From: CAITJF01 sp032654645
GTDB lineage: Bacteria; Pseudomonadota; Gammaproteobacteria; Burkholderiales; Gallionellaceae
Direction: 5' to 3'
NCBI GenBank assembly: GCA_032654645.1
Contig: JAULAW010000003.1
Coordinates: forward strand, 62,001 to 126,000
DNA: 64,000 nt
A program made the translations under genes and the position numbers. Below the pieces are notes generated by a model. It ran no database searches, was not told where the DNA came from, and was given only the letters and a program-made list of their open reading frames with translations. How positions within the stretch are numbered: position 1 is the stretch's first letter; every line of letters starts with the position of its first letter. Positions 34,196-43,185 of this stretch are shown here, piece by piece.

Positions 34196-36115
34196 ATGAT
34201 CCTGCTCCCCCATTTTGCCCGCATGAGGCAATTCATACCCCAAGCGCTCGTGCTGGCCAGCGCGGTTGCAACAGTTGCCGTATATCTGCAAGCGCTTGGC
34301 TATCCGTTTATGTTTGATGATGCAGCCTACATCACTAACAATCATAAACTGTCCGAGCTGCATCTGACCGAGCTGTGGCGCCTCTTCACCGAGCCGTATA
34401 ACTCTATGGCTGAATTCCTTCCGTTGCGGGAGCTTTCCTATTGGTTCGACATGACGCTGTTTGGCCTGAACACTGCAGCGTTCCGGGTACATAACATCAT
34501 CCTGTATCTGTTTTGCCTGCCGCTGATCTATGGTACGACGTCAGGGTTGTGGCGGTATTTCCGCCCGGCGGATGCTGACGGCGCGCCATGGGCCGCCGCT
34601 GCCGTCACCTCGCTGTTTGCGCTGCATCCCGCGCTGGTCGAATCGGTGGTGTGGATCAGTGGACGCAAGTATGTGCTGCCCAATTTGTTTTCGATGCTTG
34701 CGTTATGGCTTGCCGTGCGCGCCAAGCGGGAGCATGGGCTTTCCGCGCCGCATGCCTCCGCTGCCCTGGTTGCGTTTGCGGCGGTGATGCTCTCGAAGAC
34801 ATCCTATGTTGGCGTGGCGCCGCTCATCGCCCTGCTGTGGGTGCTTTTCTGGCGCGATATTCCCGCGTTAGGCAGGCGTCGCTCCATGCTGTTGTGGCCT
34901 CTCGCCATATTGCTTCTGGCAGGGTTCATGACCCGTGTATTTATTGCCAGCAGCGAGGAAAGAGAGCCCGTGTATTTTGGGGTTGAAGCTATCACCCGAA
35001 CGTTAGCCGTGCTGGGGTGGCTGGCCCGTCTTGCCGTCAGCCCGGAAAGTCGCCATTACTTTTATCCGGTATTCGAGGACCCATCACTTTCCGTCATGGT
35101 CGTACTCGGGGGGGCGGTTCTGGCTGCGGCTGCTACGGGCGCGGTGATGCTCCTGCGCCGACGGTCACTTGAGGGGTTTGCCTTGGCCGCTTTTTTGCTG
35201 CTTTGCGTGCCTTACATCCACTTGATTCCCTATAAACCACCTTCGCTCGTTTCAGACCGTTGGTTAGCGCTCGCGGTGTGGCCGGTCATGGTGTTGCTTG
35301 TCGCCCTGTCCTGGCGTTTGAAACCCGTGCCGCGCACGATTCTGTATCTCGCTATCGCGTTGCCGTGGGGCTTCCAAACCATAGAGCGAACTCATGACTG
35401 GCGCAGCATCGAAACATTGGCAGATGCCGATTTACGCTCCTATCCTGGATACTATCTGCCGGCAGCGTATAAAATCATAGGCGCCCAATTGCCACAAAGG
35501 TTGTATCGCGAAGCAAGCGAGACGGCCAACAGCATAACATTTCCCGAACTCCGGAATATCATGGTCAAGTTGGTCGAGGCCGACTATGCCGTGCATGTCG
35601 AGGCTGTTTCGACCGGCAATCCACAGAAAGCTATGGCCCTGCTATGGCAATTGGGGTCTGAGCACAAGAAACCGCCTGCTCAAGCCAAATGGAATTCGCC
35701 CATAAACAACTTGTTGGCAAAAACTCTGCTGGAACTTACAAATGAATGGGGGGCGCTGGCTGAGCTTTTTCCGGACGATGTGTCGGTGCGCTACAACGCC
35801 GGATTATGGATGTTGAATGTTTCCACATTTGGAGAAAAAGCGGTAGCTCATTTGCGCGCCGCAACCGGATCACAGCAACTCCCCGAATCCGTACGCGGGA
35901 CAGCCTTCAAGAATCTCGGCATTGCCTTGCTGAATTCCGGACATATTGCTGATGCGGAAGCCCCGCTACGCGCCGCATTGGAACAACCACAACCAGATTT
36001 GCGGGCGTATTGCCTGCTCTCGAAAGTGTATCGGCAGACCAAGCGGATCGAAGAAGCGGCACACGCCGAAGCTAACTGCCCTGGACGCTCACCCAATGAG
36101 GAAACAGAACGGTGA
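34196..36115 (+). CDS. TMTC-like GT-C membrane glycosyltransferase with TPR tail, paralogue 3
   Basis: A 639-residue paralogue of the proteins at 25650 and 27644, with the acidic pair in FMFDDAAYITNNHKL (Asp41-Asp42), the shared ELWRLFTEPYN and FLPLRELSYWFDM blocks, and a C-terminal TPR-like tail ending CPGRSPNEETER. It stands apart from the other two, beyond a block of five genes, and has its own upstream gap. Its middle part resembles copy 1 (the WISGRKYVLPNLFS string is nearly the same) and its C-terminal half resembles copy 2 (LYREASETANSI), so it may be a mosaic. Confidence 0.82.
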   Translation: MILLPHFARMRQFIPQALVLASAVATVAVYLQALGYPFMFDDAAYITNNHKLSELHLTELWRLFTEPYNSMAEFLPLRELSYWFDMTLFGLNTAAFRVHNIILYLFCLPLIYGTTSGLWRYFRPADADGAPWAAAAVTSLFALHPALVESVVWISGRKYVLPNLFSMLALWLAVRAKREHGLSAPHASAALVAFAAVMLSKTSYVGVAPLIALLWVLFWRDIPALGRRRSMLLWPLAILLLAGFMTRVFIASSEEREPVYFGVEAITRTLAVLGWLARLAVSPESRHYFYPVFEDPSLSVMVVLGGAVLAAAATGAVMLLRRRSLEGFALAAFLLLCVPYIHLIPYKPPSLVSDRWLALAVWPVMVLLVALSWRLKPVPRTILYLAIALPWGFQTIERTHDWRSIETLADADLRSYPGYYLPAAYKIIGAQLPQRLYREASETANSITFPELRNIMVKLVEADYAVHVEAVSTGNPQKAMALLWQLGSEHKKPPAQAKWNSPINNLLAKTLLELTNEWGALAELFPDDVSVRYNAGLWMLNVSTFGEKAVAHLRAATGSQQLPESVRGTAFKNLGIALLNSGHIADAEAPLRAALEQPQPDLRAYCLLSKVYRQTKRIEEAAHAEANCPGRSPNEETER

Positions 36116-36229
36116 AACCAGTTGTCAACCAACATGCCACGCACCTAGATCATTCGGAACTTCGGGCTTATTCCCCAGTCAGATTGGGCGCATGCTTTGA
36201 ATCAATTTATGTTTTTGCATGAGTGGTAC

Positions 36230-36292
36230 TCGACGCAAAGATTCAGGTTGAGTATAATATGTTTTTAATTTTATAATTTTTAAGGAACTTTC
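36230..36292 (+). promoter_or_regulatory. Predicted promoter and RBS for the small periplasmic protein gene
   Basis: A perfect -10 box TATAAT lies at 36253-36258. A weak -35-like TCGACG (36230-36235) lies 17 bases upstream. AAGGAAC just before the ATG at 36293 is a good ribosome binding site. The tract between is very AT-rich. This suggests a separate transcription unit after the glycosylation locus. Confidence 0.55.
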
Positions 36293-36652
36293 ATGCGATC
36301 CATTTCCATCCTTCTTGCGTCGGCCGCCTTTTCCGTCTCCGCTATCGCCGCAACACCTTCCGGCCAACCTTCCATCGAGCGTACAGCAGACAGGATGCAG
36401 CTTGCCGCCGCTAACGACCAGCTCCCGCGCAAGGGTAAGGTAGTCAGCAGCGTGGACGCCAGCATCTACACTTACATTGAACTGACCGAAAACGGGAAGA
36501 CTGTGTGGATTGCCGCCCCAACAGTAAAAGTGAAAAAAGGCGATACAGTTCGCTTTAGCGAGGGCGCAGTGATGTCCAATTTTTTTAGCAAGAGCCTGAA
36601 TCGCACTTTCGAATCTGTCATATTTGTGGGTAAAGCAGAAGTTGCCAAGTAA
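36293..36652 (+). CDS. Small periplasmic protein, NrfJ-like OB fold
   Basis: A 119-residue protein with a Sec signal peptide (cleaved after about SAIAA). The mature part has the pattern KVVSSVDASIYTYIELTENG, WIAAPTVKVKKGDTVRFSEG and a final LNRTFESVIFVG. This layout is common in small exported proteins annotated as NrfJ-like, often found near cytochrome genes. Function is not established. It has its own promoter. The downstream hairpin at 36675-36700 has no T-run. Confidence 0.7.
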   Translation: MRSISILLASAAFSVSAIAATPSGQPSIERTADRMQLAAANDQLPRKGKVVSSVDASIYTYIELTENGKTVWIAAPTVKVKKGDTVRFSEGAVMSNFFSKSLNRTFESVIFVGKAEVAK

Positions 36653-36674
36653 TATAGGAAATTGCCTTGCTTGG

Positions 36675-36782
36675 GCATTGCCTGATCATTGAGGCAATGC
36701 AGTAGTTGTGTAATGGTGATGGCTTCATGGTTACACATTCGCCATCACATTGCAGAATTGGGGGGTTGCGCCGCAACCCCCT
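36675..36782 (+). other. Two hairpins between the small periplasmic gene and the LVIVD gene
   Basis: GCATTGCCT (36675-36683) pairs with AGGCAATGC (36692-36700). GGGGGTTGCG pairs with CGCAACCCCC at about 36762-36782. Neither has a long T-run after it, so they are weak intrinsic terminators at best, or may shape the leader of the next gene, whose start lacks an obvious RBS. Confidence 0.5.
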
Positions 36783-36799
36783 TGCCGTTGACTGCCGCT

Positions 36800-39790
36800 A
36801 TGACATTTTTTCAAGTCTTTCTTAAGCAGTTTGTCGGCATCTTACTTGCCGGTGCGCTGTCCACCGCTGCTACGGTAATAGCATCCCCAACGATAGATCA
36901 TAAACAGGGCGGCAGTGTTTCCATCAATGTAGCCGATTTTCCTATCGGCACTCAGTTTGCGCTGATCCCCGGTGGGCCTTATCTCAAAACCAGCACGATA
37001 CTAAATACCCCGGCGCTGTCGATAGTGCGCGATGGCCGCCATGCTTATGTCGCTGCCGGTGACAACGGCTTATTGGTGTTCGATCTTGCTCCGGACTTGC
37101 CGCCGCGCTTGCTGGCGCAAGTGAAAGGGCAAGGTAAAATCACCCGCGTTGTATTGCGTGACGGCTATGCCTATCTTGCTGACAGCGCGGGCGCGCTGTT
37201 GATTGTGGATGTAAGCAACCCACAAGCGCCGCAGCGGATTGCCAGTTATCCGTTGGAGCAACCGCTGGATGCTTTGTGCGTCGAACAAGGCCGTGCTTAT
37301 TTGGTGAGCGGCAAACACCTCAGCGTCCTGGACGTTAGCCGTCCGCAAATGCTGCAGCAATCCACCAGCTTTACCCTGACCGACAAAGCAACCGCAGTAC
37401 AAGTTGCCGATGGCTACGCCTACCTTGCGTTACCGAAGGCGGGCTTGAGCATATTTGATGTGCGGGATCTGTCCAGCATTCACAAGGTGGGACGCTTTCG
37501 CGGGGAGGTGCGGGACTTGGTGGTGGCGCAAGGCCATGTCTACCTTGCCAATGGCACAATTGGTTTTACCTTGGTGGATATAAGCCAGCCGCAAATGCCT
37601 CGCTGGATGGGCAGCGTCAACAACATCGGAACTAGCCTCGCACTGAGCTACGACGAAGGTTACGTTGCTTTGCGTAATGACCGTTCCGAAATCACACTGA
37701 TTGACGTGCGAAACCCAAAAGTGCCGAATATTGTTGCAGTGCACCATATGGAGCAGCCACTCAATGCTATTACGCTGGTGCAGAATAAAGTTTTGGCCGG
37801 AACCAATACCAGTCTCGGAGAAATAGATTTTTCCGCGCCAGCACCTAACGTGGTCAATATCGGAGCCAATTTTGGCGGCAGCCGCCGCGCGGTGATCCGC
37901 GACCAAACCCTGTATGTGGCTGACTGGTTTTCCGGGCTGCACTTGTACGACATCACTGAGCCGACCTCGCCGCGCCATCTTGCGGCTTACCATACCCAAG
38001 GCTCCGCCAAAGGCGTGCTGGTGCGCGGCGATTACGCCTACGTCGCCGACGACGATCATGGTGTGCAGATCATCAATGTTTCTGACCCGCAGAAGTTGCG
38101 TAAAATTTCTGAAGTCGCCACACCAGGGCTGGCCTACACCATGAAACTGGATGGCGATAATTTATACCTTGCCGACCATCGGGGCGGGTTTCACATCATC
38201 AGCGTGGCAGATATCGCGCACCCCGTCATCATAGGCAGTGCACCAACCGCAGGCAAAGCATGGTCGGTGGAAGTAGTGGGCGGATTGGCCTATGTCGCCG
38301 CCGACAATGCTGGGCTGCTGGTGTTCGATGTCAGCGACCCACGGAATCCTAAGCAGATCGCTGCATACGATGTGGGTGGAGCGGCGGAGGAAGTGGTGAT
38401 TCGCGATCACTTGGCTTTTGTGGCCAGCTTCGAAAATGGGCTGCATGTTTTCGACATCACCCGTCCCGCGCAGCCACGCGAAATAAGCCACCTCGCCACC
38501 CCCGGCAATGCGCGTGGCATCGAATTGGACGGCCATTACGCTTATATCGCGGACTGGGTTTCCGGTATCCAGGTTGTGGATATAGCCAACCCGGAACAGC
38601 CGGCTCTGGCCGGTGCCTATGACACCCCCGGCTGGTCATGGGGTGTGCGGGTGCAGGGCCATTATGCTTATGTGCTCGATTGGTGGGGCGGGATTGTGGT
38701 GCTTGAGGTGTCCGACCCTGCCGCGCTGTCATTGGCCGGCGCTTACCACGCGCGCGGCTTAACCCGGGACGTTACAGTTAAAGACAGCTACGCATATGTT
38801 GCGGACGGTGAAAACGGCCTGCAGATTTTCGATGTAAAAACTCCGCAGAATCCAATCTGGGCCGCCGGAGTGAATACTGCGGGCGATGCGCAAAGCGTGT
38901 GGCTGGAAAACAAAATTGCCTACCTCTCCACCGGTAAGGACGGCTTGGTCGTGGTGGATGTCAGCAATCCGTTCGAGCCGCAGCTATTAAGGCGATACGC
39001 GTTGCACGCCGATTTGGTACGGGCACAAGGCAATCTGGTCTATGCTGCCGACATGCAGCATGGTGTTGCCATCCTTGATACTTCCACCGGAAAACAAGTG
39101 GCTTGGTATGCCGCCAAAATTAATGATTTGTGGCTTGTCAACAATGATCGGCTATTGCTTGCTACACCTGCTGATATAGAAATAGTAGATGTAAGCAACC
39201 CCTTGCGCCCGCGTATGGTCAAGCGCCTGCCACAACGCGCCGAACTGGTGCGGCTAAAGGGTAATTTGCTGGCGCTTTATGACAAATCATCAGGCATCAC
39301 GCTTTATGATTACGCTACGCTGAAGCAGAGGGGGCGATTTAATCCAGGAGAAGAAATTTACGACCTGCATATTTCGGGGGATCGCTTGTACGCCAGCGGC
39401 AAACTATCCGGTCTGTTGGTGCTCGACATATCAAATACGCGGCACCCCACGCTAAAATCAGCTTATCCTTCAGCGAGCCGTGTCAACAAATTGAGCGAAT
39501 TTTCCGGTACAGTTTTCATGGCTGGAAACGAAACTCTGGCCAGTATTAGGTTGCTGCCCGATACAAAGATTACTCCCGACAGGCGTGGCAGTGTCATGGT
39601 GAACGTGCCACCGCAATTGCCGCTCGGCAGTTACAACTTGCTCATGCTGAATCCAAAGAGTGGAAAACGCGCGGCATATTACGATGTGGTGCGTGCGGTA
39701 ATGCCTGTTCCAAAATCACCTCGATTCAGTTCACAAGACTTTGAGCGCGCAATGCGCGAACGCGGCCTAACGCCGCCGCCACAGCATTGA
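36800..39790 (+). CDS. Large exported LVIVD-repeat beta-propeller protein
   Basis: A 996-residue protein from the ATG at 36800, chosen because it places a good Sec signal peptide (FFQVFLKQFVGILLAGALST) at the N-terminus; the frame is open to 36689. Almost the whole mature protein is built of about twenty 40-45-residue LVIVD units (pattern YAYVAD..GLQIFDVS.P..P), enough for two or three propellers. The C-terminal ~80 residues (from RRGSVMVNVPPQLPLGSYNL) echo the first mature segment (GGSVSINVADFPIGTQFALI), as if both ends carry a matching adaptor domain. Such proteins are usually surface or periplasmic binding scaffolds. No partner is evident. Confidence 0.85.
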   Translation: MTFFQVFLKQFVGILLAGALSTAATVIASPTIDHKQGGSVSINVADFPIGTQFALIPGGPYLKTSTILNTPALSIVRDGRHAYVAAGDNGLLVFDLAPDLPPRLLAQVKGQGKITRVVLRDGYAYLADSAGALLIVDVSNPQAPQRIASYPLEQPLDALCVEQGRAYLVSGKHLSVLDVSRPQMLQQSTSFTLTDKATAVQVADGYAYLALPKAGLSIFDVRDLSSIHKVGRFRGEVRDLVVAQGHVYLANGTIGFTLVDISQPQMPRWMGSVNNIGTSLALSYDEGYVALRNDRSEITLIDVRNPKVPNIVAVHHMEQPLNAITLVQNKVLAGTNTSLGEIDFSAPAPNVVNIGANFGGSRRAVIRDQTLYVADWFSGLHLYDITEPTSPRHLAAYHTQGSAKGVLVRGDYAYVADDDHGVQIINVSDPQKLRKISEVATPGLAYTMKLDGDNLYLADHRGGFHIISVADIAHPVIIGSAPTAGKAWSVEVVGGLAYVAADNAGLLVFDVSDPRNPKQIAAYDVGGAAEEVVIRDHLAFVASFENGLHVFDITRPAQPREISHLATPGNARGIELDGHYAYIADWVSGIQVVDIANPEQPALAGAYDTPGWSWGVRVQGHYAYVLDWWGGIVVLEVSDPAALSLAGAYHARGLTRDVTVKDSYAYVADGENGLQIFDVKTPQNPIWAAGVNTAGDAQSVWLENKIAYLSTGKDGLVVVDVSNPFEPQLLRRYALHADLVRAQGNLVYAADMQHGVAILDTSTGKQVAWYAAKINDLWLVNNDRLLLATPADIEIVDVSNPLRPRMVKRLPQRAELVRLKGNLLALYDKSSGITLYDYATLKQRGRFNPGEEIYDLHISGDRLYASGKLSGLLVLDISNTRHPTLKSAYPSASRVNKLSEFSGTVFMAGNETLASIRLLPDTKITPDRRGSVMVNVPPQLPLGSYNLLMLNPKSGKRAAYYDVVRAVMPVPKSPRFSSQDFERAMRERGLTPPPQH

Positions 39791-39815
39791 CCGCCCCTGG
39801 CAGCTTTGTGCGTGA

Positions 39816-39989
39816 ACAAGATTCGCTTCTCTAGGCACTACGCTCCCTGGTGTACGGGTTTACAAGTTTCGTTTGTCGAACCAGTTGTGCATGCTGGCGT
39901 ACCGTATTCTCGATGAGGACAGCCTGAAACTGTTAACTTTCGAACCACACGAGAATTTCTACCGTGATCTCAAGCGTCTGGATGATTGA
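39816..39989 (+). pseudogene. Remnant of a RelE/ParE-family toxin gene
   Basis: A 57-codon open stretch without a start codon encodes a sequence typical of the C-terminal half of RelE/ParE toxins: LPGVRVYKFRLSNQLCMLAY followed by LLTFEPHENFYRDLKR and a TGA at 39987-39989. The HENFYRDLKR ending is characteristic of one betaproteobacterial RelE subgroup. A stop codon precedes the stretch, so the N-terminal half and any antitoxin are missing. Confidence 0.65.
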
Positions 39990-40044
39990 GTGTTTGGTTG
40001 CTGCGTTTTAACGTGACATCAGAGAGCCGGGTTGATGTATTACA

Positions 40045-42054
40045 TCACACGAATGCCAGCAGCACGACCAGCGTGACGAAGGTATAACTCAGGTACAGAT
40101 GGATGCGCCCGTGCTGCAATAGCGCGACCCAGGACGAGAGCTTTTCGGTGATGTGCTTGATCGGCAGGTAAAGCGCGAACCAGATGCGGTCATCGCTGCG
40201 GCCGTGGTAACGCGGGTGCGTATCAAACGCACTCGGCACCTCTCTTTCGATAAGGAAGAACGGCTCGAAGATGCGCCGGATCGGCTGGCCGAATCCCTCT
40301 GCAGTATCCTGCATACGCGCAGTTTGTTCAGGGAAACCGCAGTCCCAGGCAGGGCCTCGGCGCTGCCGCCCGTGATAGAAACGATGCACCGCCAATGTGG
40401 TCACCAGCATCACGCCCAGCACCGCCAACAGGAAGTACACCGGGCTGTAGCTGGCGCGCTCGGTATCTACCGGGGTCAGGAACAGCCAGCCGCTGGCTGA
40501 ATTGCCCAGACCCTGCCCGATCAGCGCTTGCGTAACCAGATCAATTCGCTGTATTACTAAAACCGGTGCCAGACCCAGCGCCACGCAACCGAGCGCCAAC
40601 CATCCCAAGCCGATGCGCTCCCAAATGCCGGCATCGTGCGCATGTTCCAGCGCCTGCTCGCGCGGTTGGCCGAGGAAAATAATTCCGTAGAATTTCACCA
40701 TCACGTAGGCGGCCAGCGCGGCGGCCAGCGCAATCACTGCCGCCGCCACCGGAATCAGCATGTTGATGTGGTTGTTAGGCAAACCCGGCGACAGCAGGAA
40801 CGCCTGCAGCAGCAGCCATTCCGAGACGAAACCATTGAGGGGCGGCAAACCGGCTATGCCCAGCACGCCGACCAGCATCAGCGCCGCAGCCCACGGCATC
40901 TTGCGGATCAGCCCGCCCATTCGTCCCATGTTGCGCTCGCCGGTCGCATGCAGGATCGAACCCGTGCCGATAAACAGCAAACTCTTGAAGAAAGCGTGAT
41001 TCAGGCTGTGATACAGCATCGCGGTGAGCGACAAGGCCGCCAGCGCGGCCTTGCCATAGACGTGGAAGATGATGGTCAAGCCGATGCCTACCAGCAGCAG
41101 CCCGATGTTTTCAATGGAAGAATAAGCCAGCAGCCGTTTCATGTCGCCCTGCACGGCGGCGAACATCACGCCGAAAACTGCGGTGAGCAACCCCAGCGCC
41201 AATACCAGCACCCCCCACCACCATTGCTGCGTATCCAGCAAATCGAAGGTGACGCGCAACATGCCGTAAATCGCCGTTTTCAGCATGATGCCGCTCATCA
41301 ATGCGGAAACTGGCGAAGGCGCAGCGGGATGTGCCTCGGGCAACCAGACATGCATCGGCAGCACACCGGCCTTGGCCCCAAATCCGAACAGTGCCAGCAA
41401 AAATGCAATTGCTGCCCAGAATGGCGACAGGTGCGCTTCGCGCATCGCGGTAAAGGTGTATGAGGCAATACCGTGTCCGCCTTGCATCACGCCAAAACTG
41501 AGCAAAATGCTGATGGCGCCGACGTGTGCAATCAACAAATAGAGATAACCGGCCTTGCGGATGTCGGGAACTTGATGATCCGTGGTCACCAGAAAATACG
41601 AGGATAACGCCATGGACTCCCATGCCACCATGAACATATAGGCATCATCGGCGATCAATACCAAGGCCATGCTGGCGAGAAACAAATGGTATTCGAGGCA
41701 CAACAGGCCGAGTGTATTACCTTGCATGGCGCGGAAATAGCCGGCGCTGAACAGCGAAACGCCGAACGATGCGCCACCTAGCAAGATCAGAAAAAATGCG
41801 GCGAGTGGGTCGAGACGGAGGTGCAAAGGCAGACCAGGCAGGCCGAGCGGTAACACGGCAAAACCAGGGGCTTCACCGAGCGCCCACAGGCCTGTTACGG
41901 CCAAAGCGAGCGCTACAAGCGCGCCGAGAGGGAAGATGATGCTGGTAATAAAATGCGGCAGGCGCTGCATCCCCAGCCCGAACAATCCGAGCGCCAGCCA
42001 GAGCAGAATGACTCCGCCCACCACATCCAACGGCAGAACACCAACTGCATCCAT
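40045..42054 (-). CDS. HyfB-like (hydrogenase-4 component B / proton-pumping antiporter-type) membrane subunit
   Basis: A 669-residue, ~16-helix protein of the NuoL/MrpA antiporter-like family, closest in plan to HyfB. Landmark motifs are FMVAWESMALSSYFLVT, the Lys-bearing FGAKAGVLPMHVWLPEAHP, LLAYSSIENIGLLLVGIG and LYHSLNHAFFKSLLF. Such subunits move protons in hydrogenase-4, formate hydrogenlyase or carbon-fixing complexes. None of the usual partner genes lies on either side here, so it is an orphan in this window. It looks intact. Confidence 0.87.
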   Translation of the reverse strand: MDAVGVLPLDVVGGVILLWLALGLFGLGMQRLPHFITSIIFPLGALVALALAVTGLWALGEAPGFAVLPLGLPGLPLHLRLDPLAAFFLILLGGASFGVSLFSAGYFRAMQGNTLGLLCLEYHLFLASMALVLIADDAYMFMVAWESMALSSYFLVTTDHQVPDIRKAGYLYLLIAHVGAISILLSFGVMQGGHGIASYTFTAMREAHLSPFWAAIAFLLALFGFGAKAGVLPMHVWLPEAHPAAPSPVSALMSGIMLKTAIYGMLRVTFDLLDTQQWWWGVLVLALGLLTAVFGVMFAAVQGDMKRLLAYSSIENIGLLLVGIGLTIIFHVYGKAALAALSLTAMLYHSLNHAFFKSLLFIGTGSILHATGERNMGRMGGLIRKMPWAAALMLVGVLGIAGLPPLNGFVSEWLLLQAFLLSPGLPNNHINMLIPVAAAVIALAAALAAYVMVKFYGIIFLGQPREQALEHAHDAGIWERIGLGWLALGCVALGLAPVLVIQRIDLVTQALIGQGLGNSASGWLFLTPVDTERASYSPVYFLLAVLGVMLVTTLAVHRFYHGRQRRGPAWDCGFPEQTARMQDTAEGFGQPIRRIFEPFFLIEREVPSAFDTHPRYHGRSDDRIWFALYLPIKHITEKLSSWVALLQHGRIHLYLSYTFVTLVVLLAFV

Positions 42055-42449
42055 CCTGGCTTACTTGCTCACCTCTCGCTTGGTGCATTTCTGGAAGTGG
42101 GTAATTCTACTCCTGAGCTAGATTGAGTCTCAATATTTATCCAGACGCATCTGGCATGGCCATAACCACATTTATGTTTTCTGGTTGCAATAGGCCATTC
42201 AAAACGCACGGCAAATCGATATGCAACATCGCATGTGCCTCTTACTCGGGCGCAGTTGTGGGCAGCCCTGCCGCACTGGAATAAGCAGAGGCGTCACTTA
42301 GCGACGTTCACGATAAAGCGTTATCTGGGGTTGCTTGGCTTAGAGGAGCGGGTGCCGCTGTTTCATGCGGATAACGGCATCGTTTTTGTGGTCAACTTCC
42401 TGACCAATGAGTATTTAAAGAAATTTTTTCACTTCGAAACTTCACCAAA
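42055..42449. other. Gene-free region between hyfB-like gene and rpmG
   Basis: About 395 bases. An open frame from 42235 on the plus strand runs antisense into rpmG, matches no family I recognise, and has no RBS. The promoter of the HyfB-like gene should lie at 42060-42200, but I cannot place it. Confidence 0.5.
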
Positions 42450-42617
42450 TCACTTCAGTTTGGTTTCCTTGTATGCCACATGTTTACGCGCAACCGGGTC
42501 GAACTTCATGAATTCGAGTTTTTCCGGGGTAGTGCGCTTGTTTTTGTTGGTGGTGTAGAAATGCCCCGTACCCGCAGAGGATTCCAGCTTGATCTTTTCG
42601 CGTGCGCCTTTTGCCAC
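42450..42617 (-). CDS. rpmG: 50S ribosomal protein L33
   Basis: A 55-residue ribosomal protein too short for many ORF callers. The minus strand reads from GTG at 42617: MAKGAREKIKLESSAGTGHF, then YTTNKNKRTTPEKLEFMKFD, ending AYKETKLK. GGAG lies at good spacing upstream. It lacks the zinc-binding Cys pairs of the other L33 type. It follows rpmB, the usual rpmB-rpmG order. Confidence 0.95.
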   Translation of the reverse strand: MAKGAREKIKLESSAGTGHFYTTNKNKRTTPEKLEFMKFDPVARKHVAYKETKLK

Positions 42618-42629
42618 AGTCGTTCTCCT

Positions 42630-42866
42630 TTATACCTTCTCGCCGTTGGCGCGCATCCCGAACAGGACGGCGTCAATGCCGTTCTTGTCAATGGTGCGCA
42701 GTGCGGCATTGGTCAGGCGCAAAGACACCCAACGGTTTTCAGATTCCACCCACAAGCGGCGGCGTTGCAGATTCGGCAGGAACCGGCGCTTGGTTTTGTT
42801 ATTGGCGTGGGACACATTGTTACCCACCATCGGGCGTTTCCCCGTTACTTGACAGACACGTGCCAT
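42630..42866 (-). CDS. rpmB: 50S ribosomal protein L28
   Basis: A 78-residue protein: MARVCQVTGKRPMVGNNVSH, NNKTKRRFLPNLQRRRLWVE, and SLRLTNAALRTIDKNGIDAV. The start at 42866 gives the standard N-terminus; the frame is open eight codons further. It is 12 bases upstream of rpmG in one operon. Confidence 0.97.
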   Translation of the reverse strand: MARVCQVTGKRPMVGNNVSHANNKTKRRFLPNLQRRRLWVESENRWVSLRLTNAALRTIDKNGIDAVLFGMRANGEKV

Positions 42867-43027
42867 AGCTATACTCCAACCTGTTTTCAAAAGAGGCGCG
42901 ATTCTACACTAGAACAGGGAGAATGTTCAACCGACAATTACGAAAACAACAGTTTTTCACTGCGGTCATTGCAGTGGGCTCAGCATTTCCATGCAGATAT
43001 ATCTTGCAGTGAGCCATCGCTTATTAG

Positions 43028-43136
43028 GGAAGCGCAGATTTATTCGGTTTTGTCGTTCCCGCGAAGGCGGGAACCCAGTCAAATAAAGGCACTGGATCCC
43101 CGCCTACGCGGGGATGACGAATTAATCCGTGTTTCC
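43028..43136. mobile_element. 109-bp MITE, copy 1
   Basis: A non-coding 109-bp element with imperfect terminal inverted repeats: left GGAAGCGCAGATTTATTCG, right (reversed) GGAAACACGGATTAATTCG, 15 of 19 matching. It is flanked by a perfect TTAG duplication (43024-43027 and 43137-43140). Inside is a hairpin region GTTCCCGCG(A)AGGCGGGAAC followed by GGATCCCCGCCTACGCGGGG. Copies of exactly the same length lie at 48103-48211 and 51069-51177. Confidence 0.9.
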
Positions 43137-43185
43137 TTAGGGAATTGGAAATTCTTAAAGTACCGTTAATCATGTCACCAACATC

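Noticed and set aside
40636..41463. Long plus-strand open frame of 275 codons
   Set aside because: It lies antisense inside the HyfB-like gene, is full of Gln/His/Arg codons typical of a shadow frame, and matches nothing.
42235..42558. Plus-strand open frame of 107 codons upstream of and over rpmG
   Set aside because: No RBS, no recognisable family, and its second half is antisense to rpmG.
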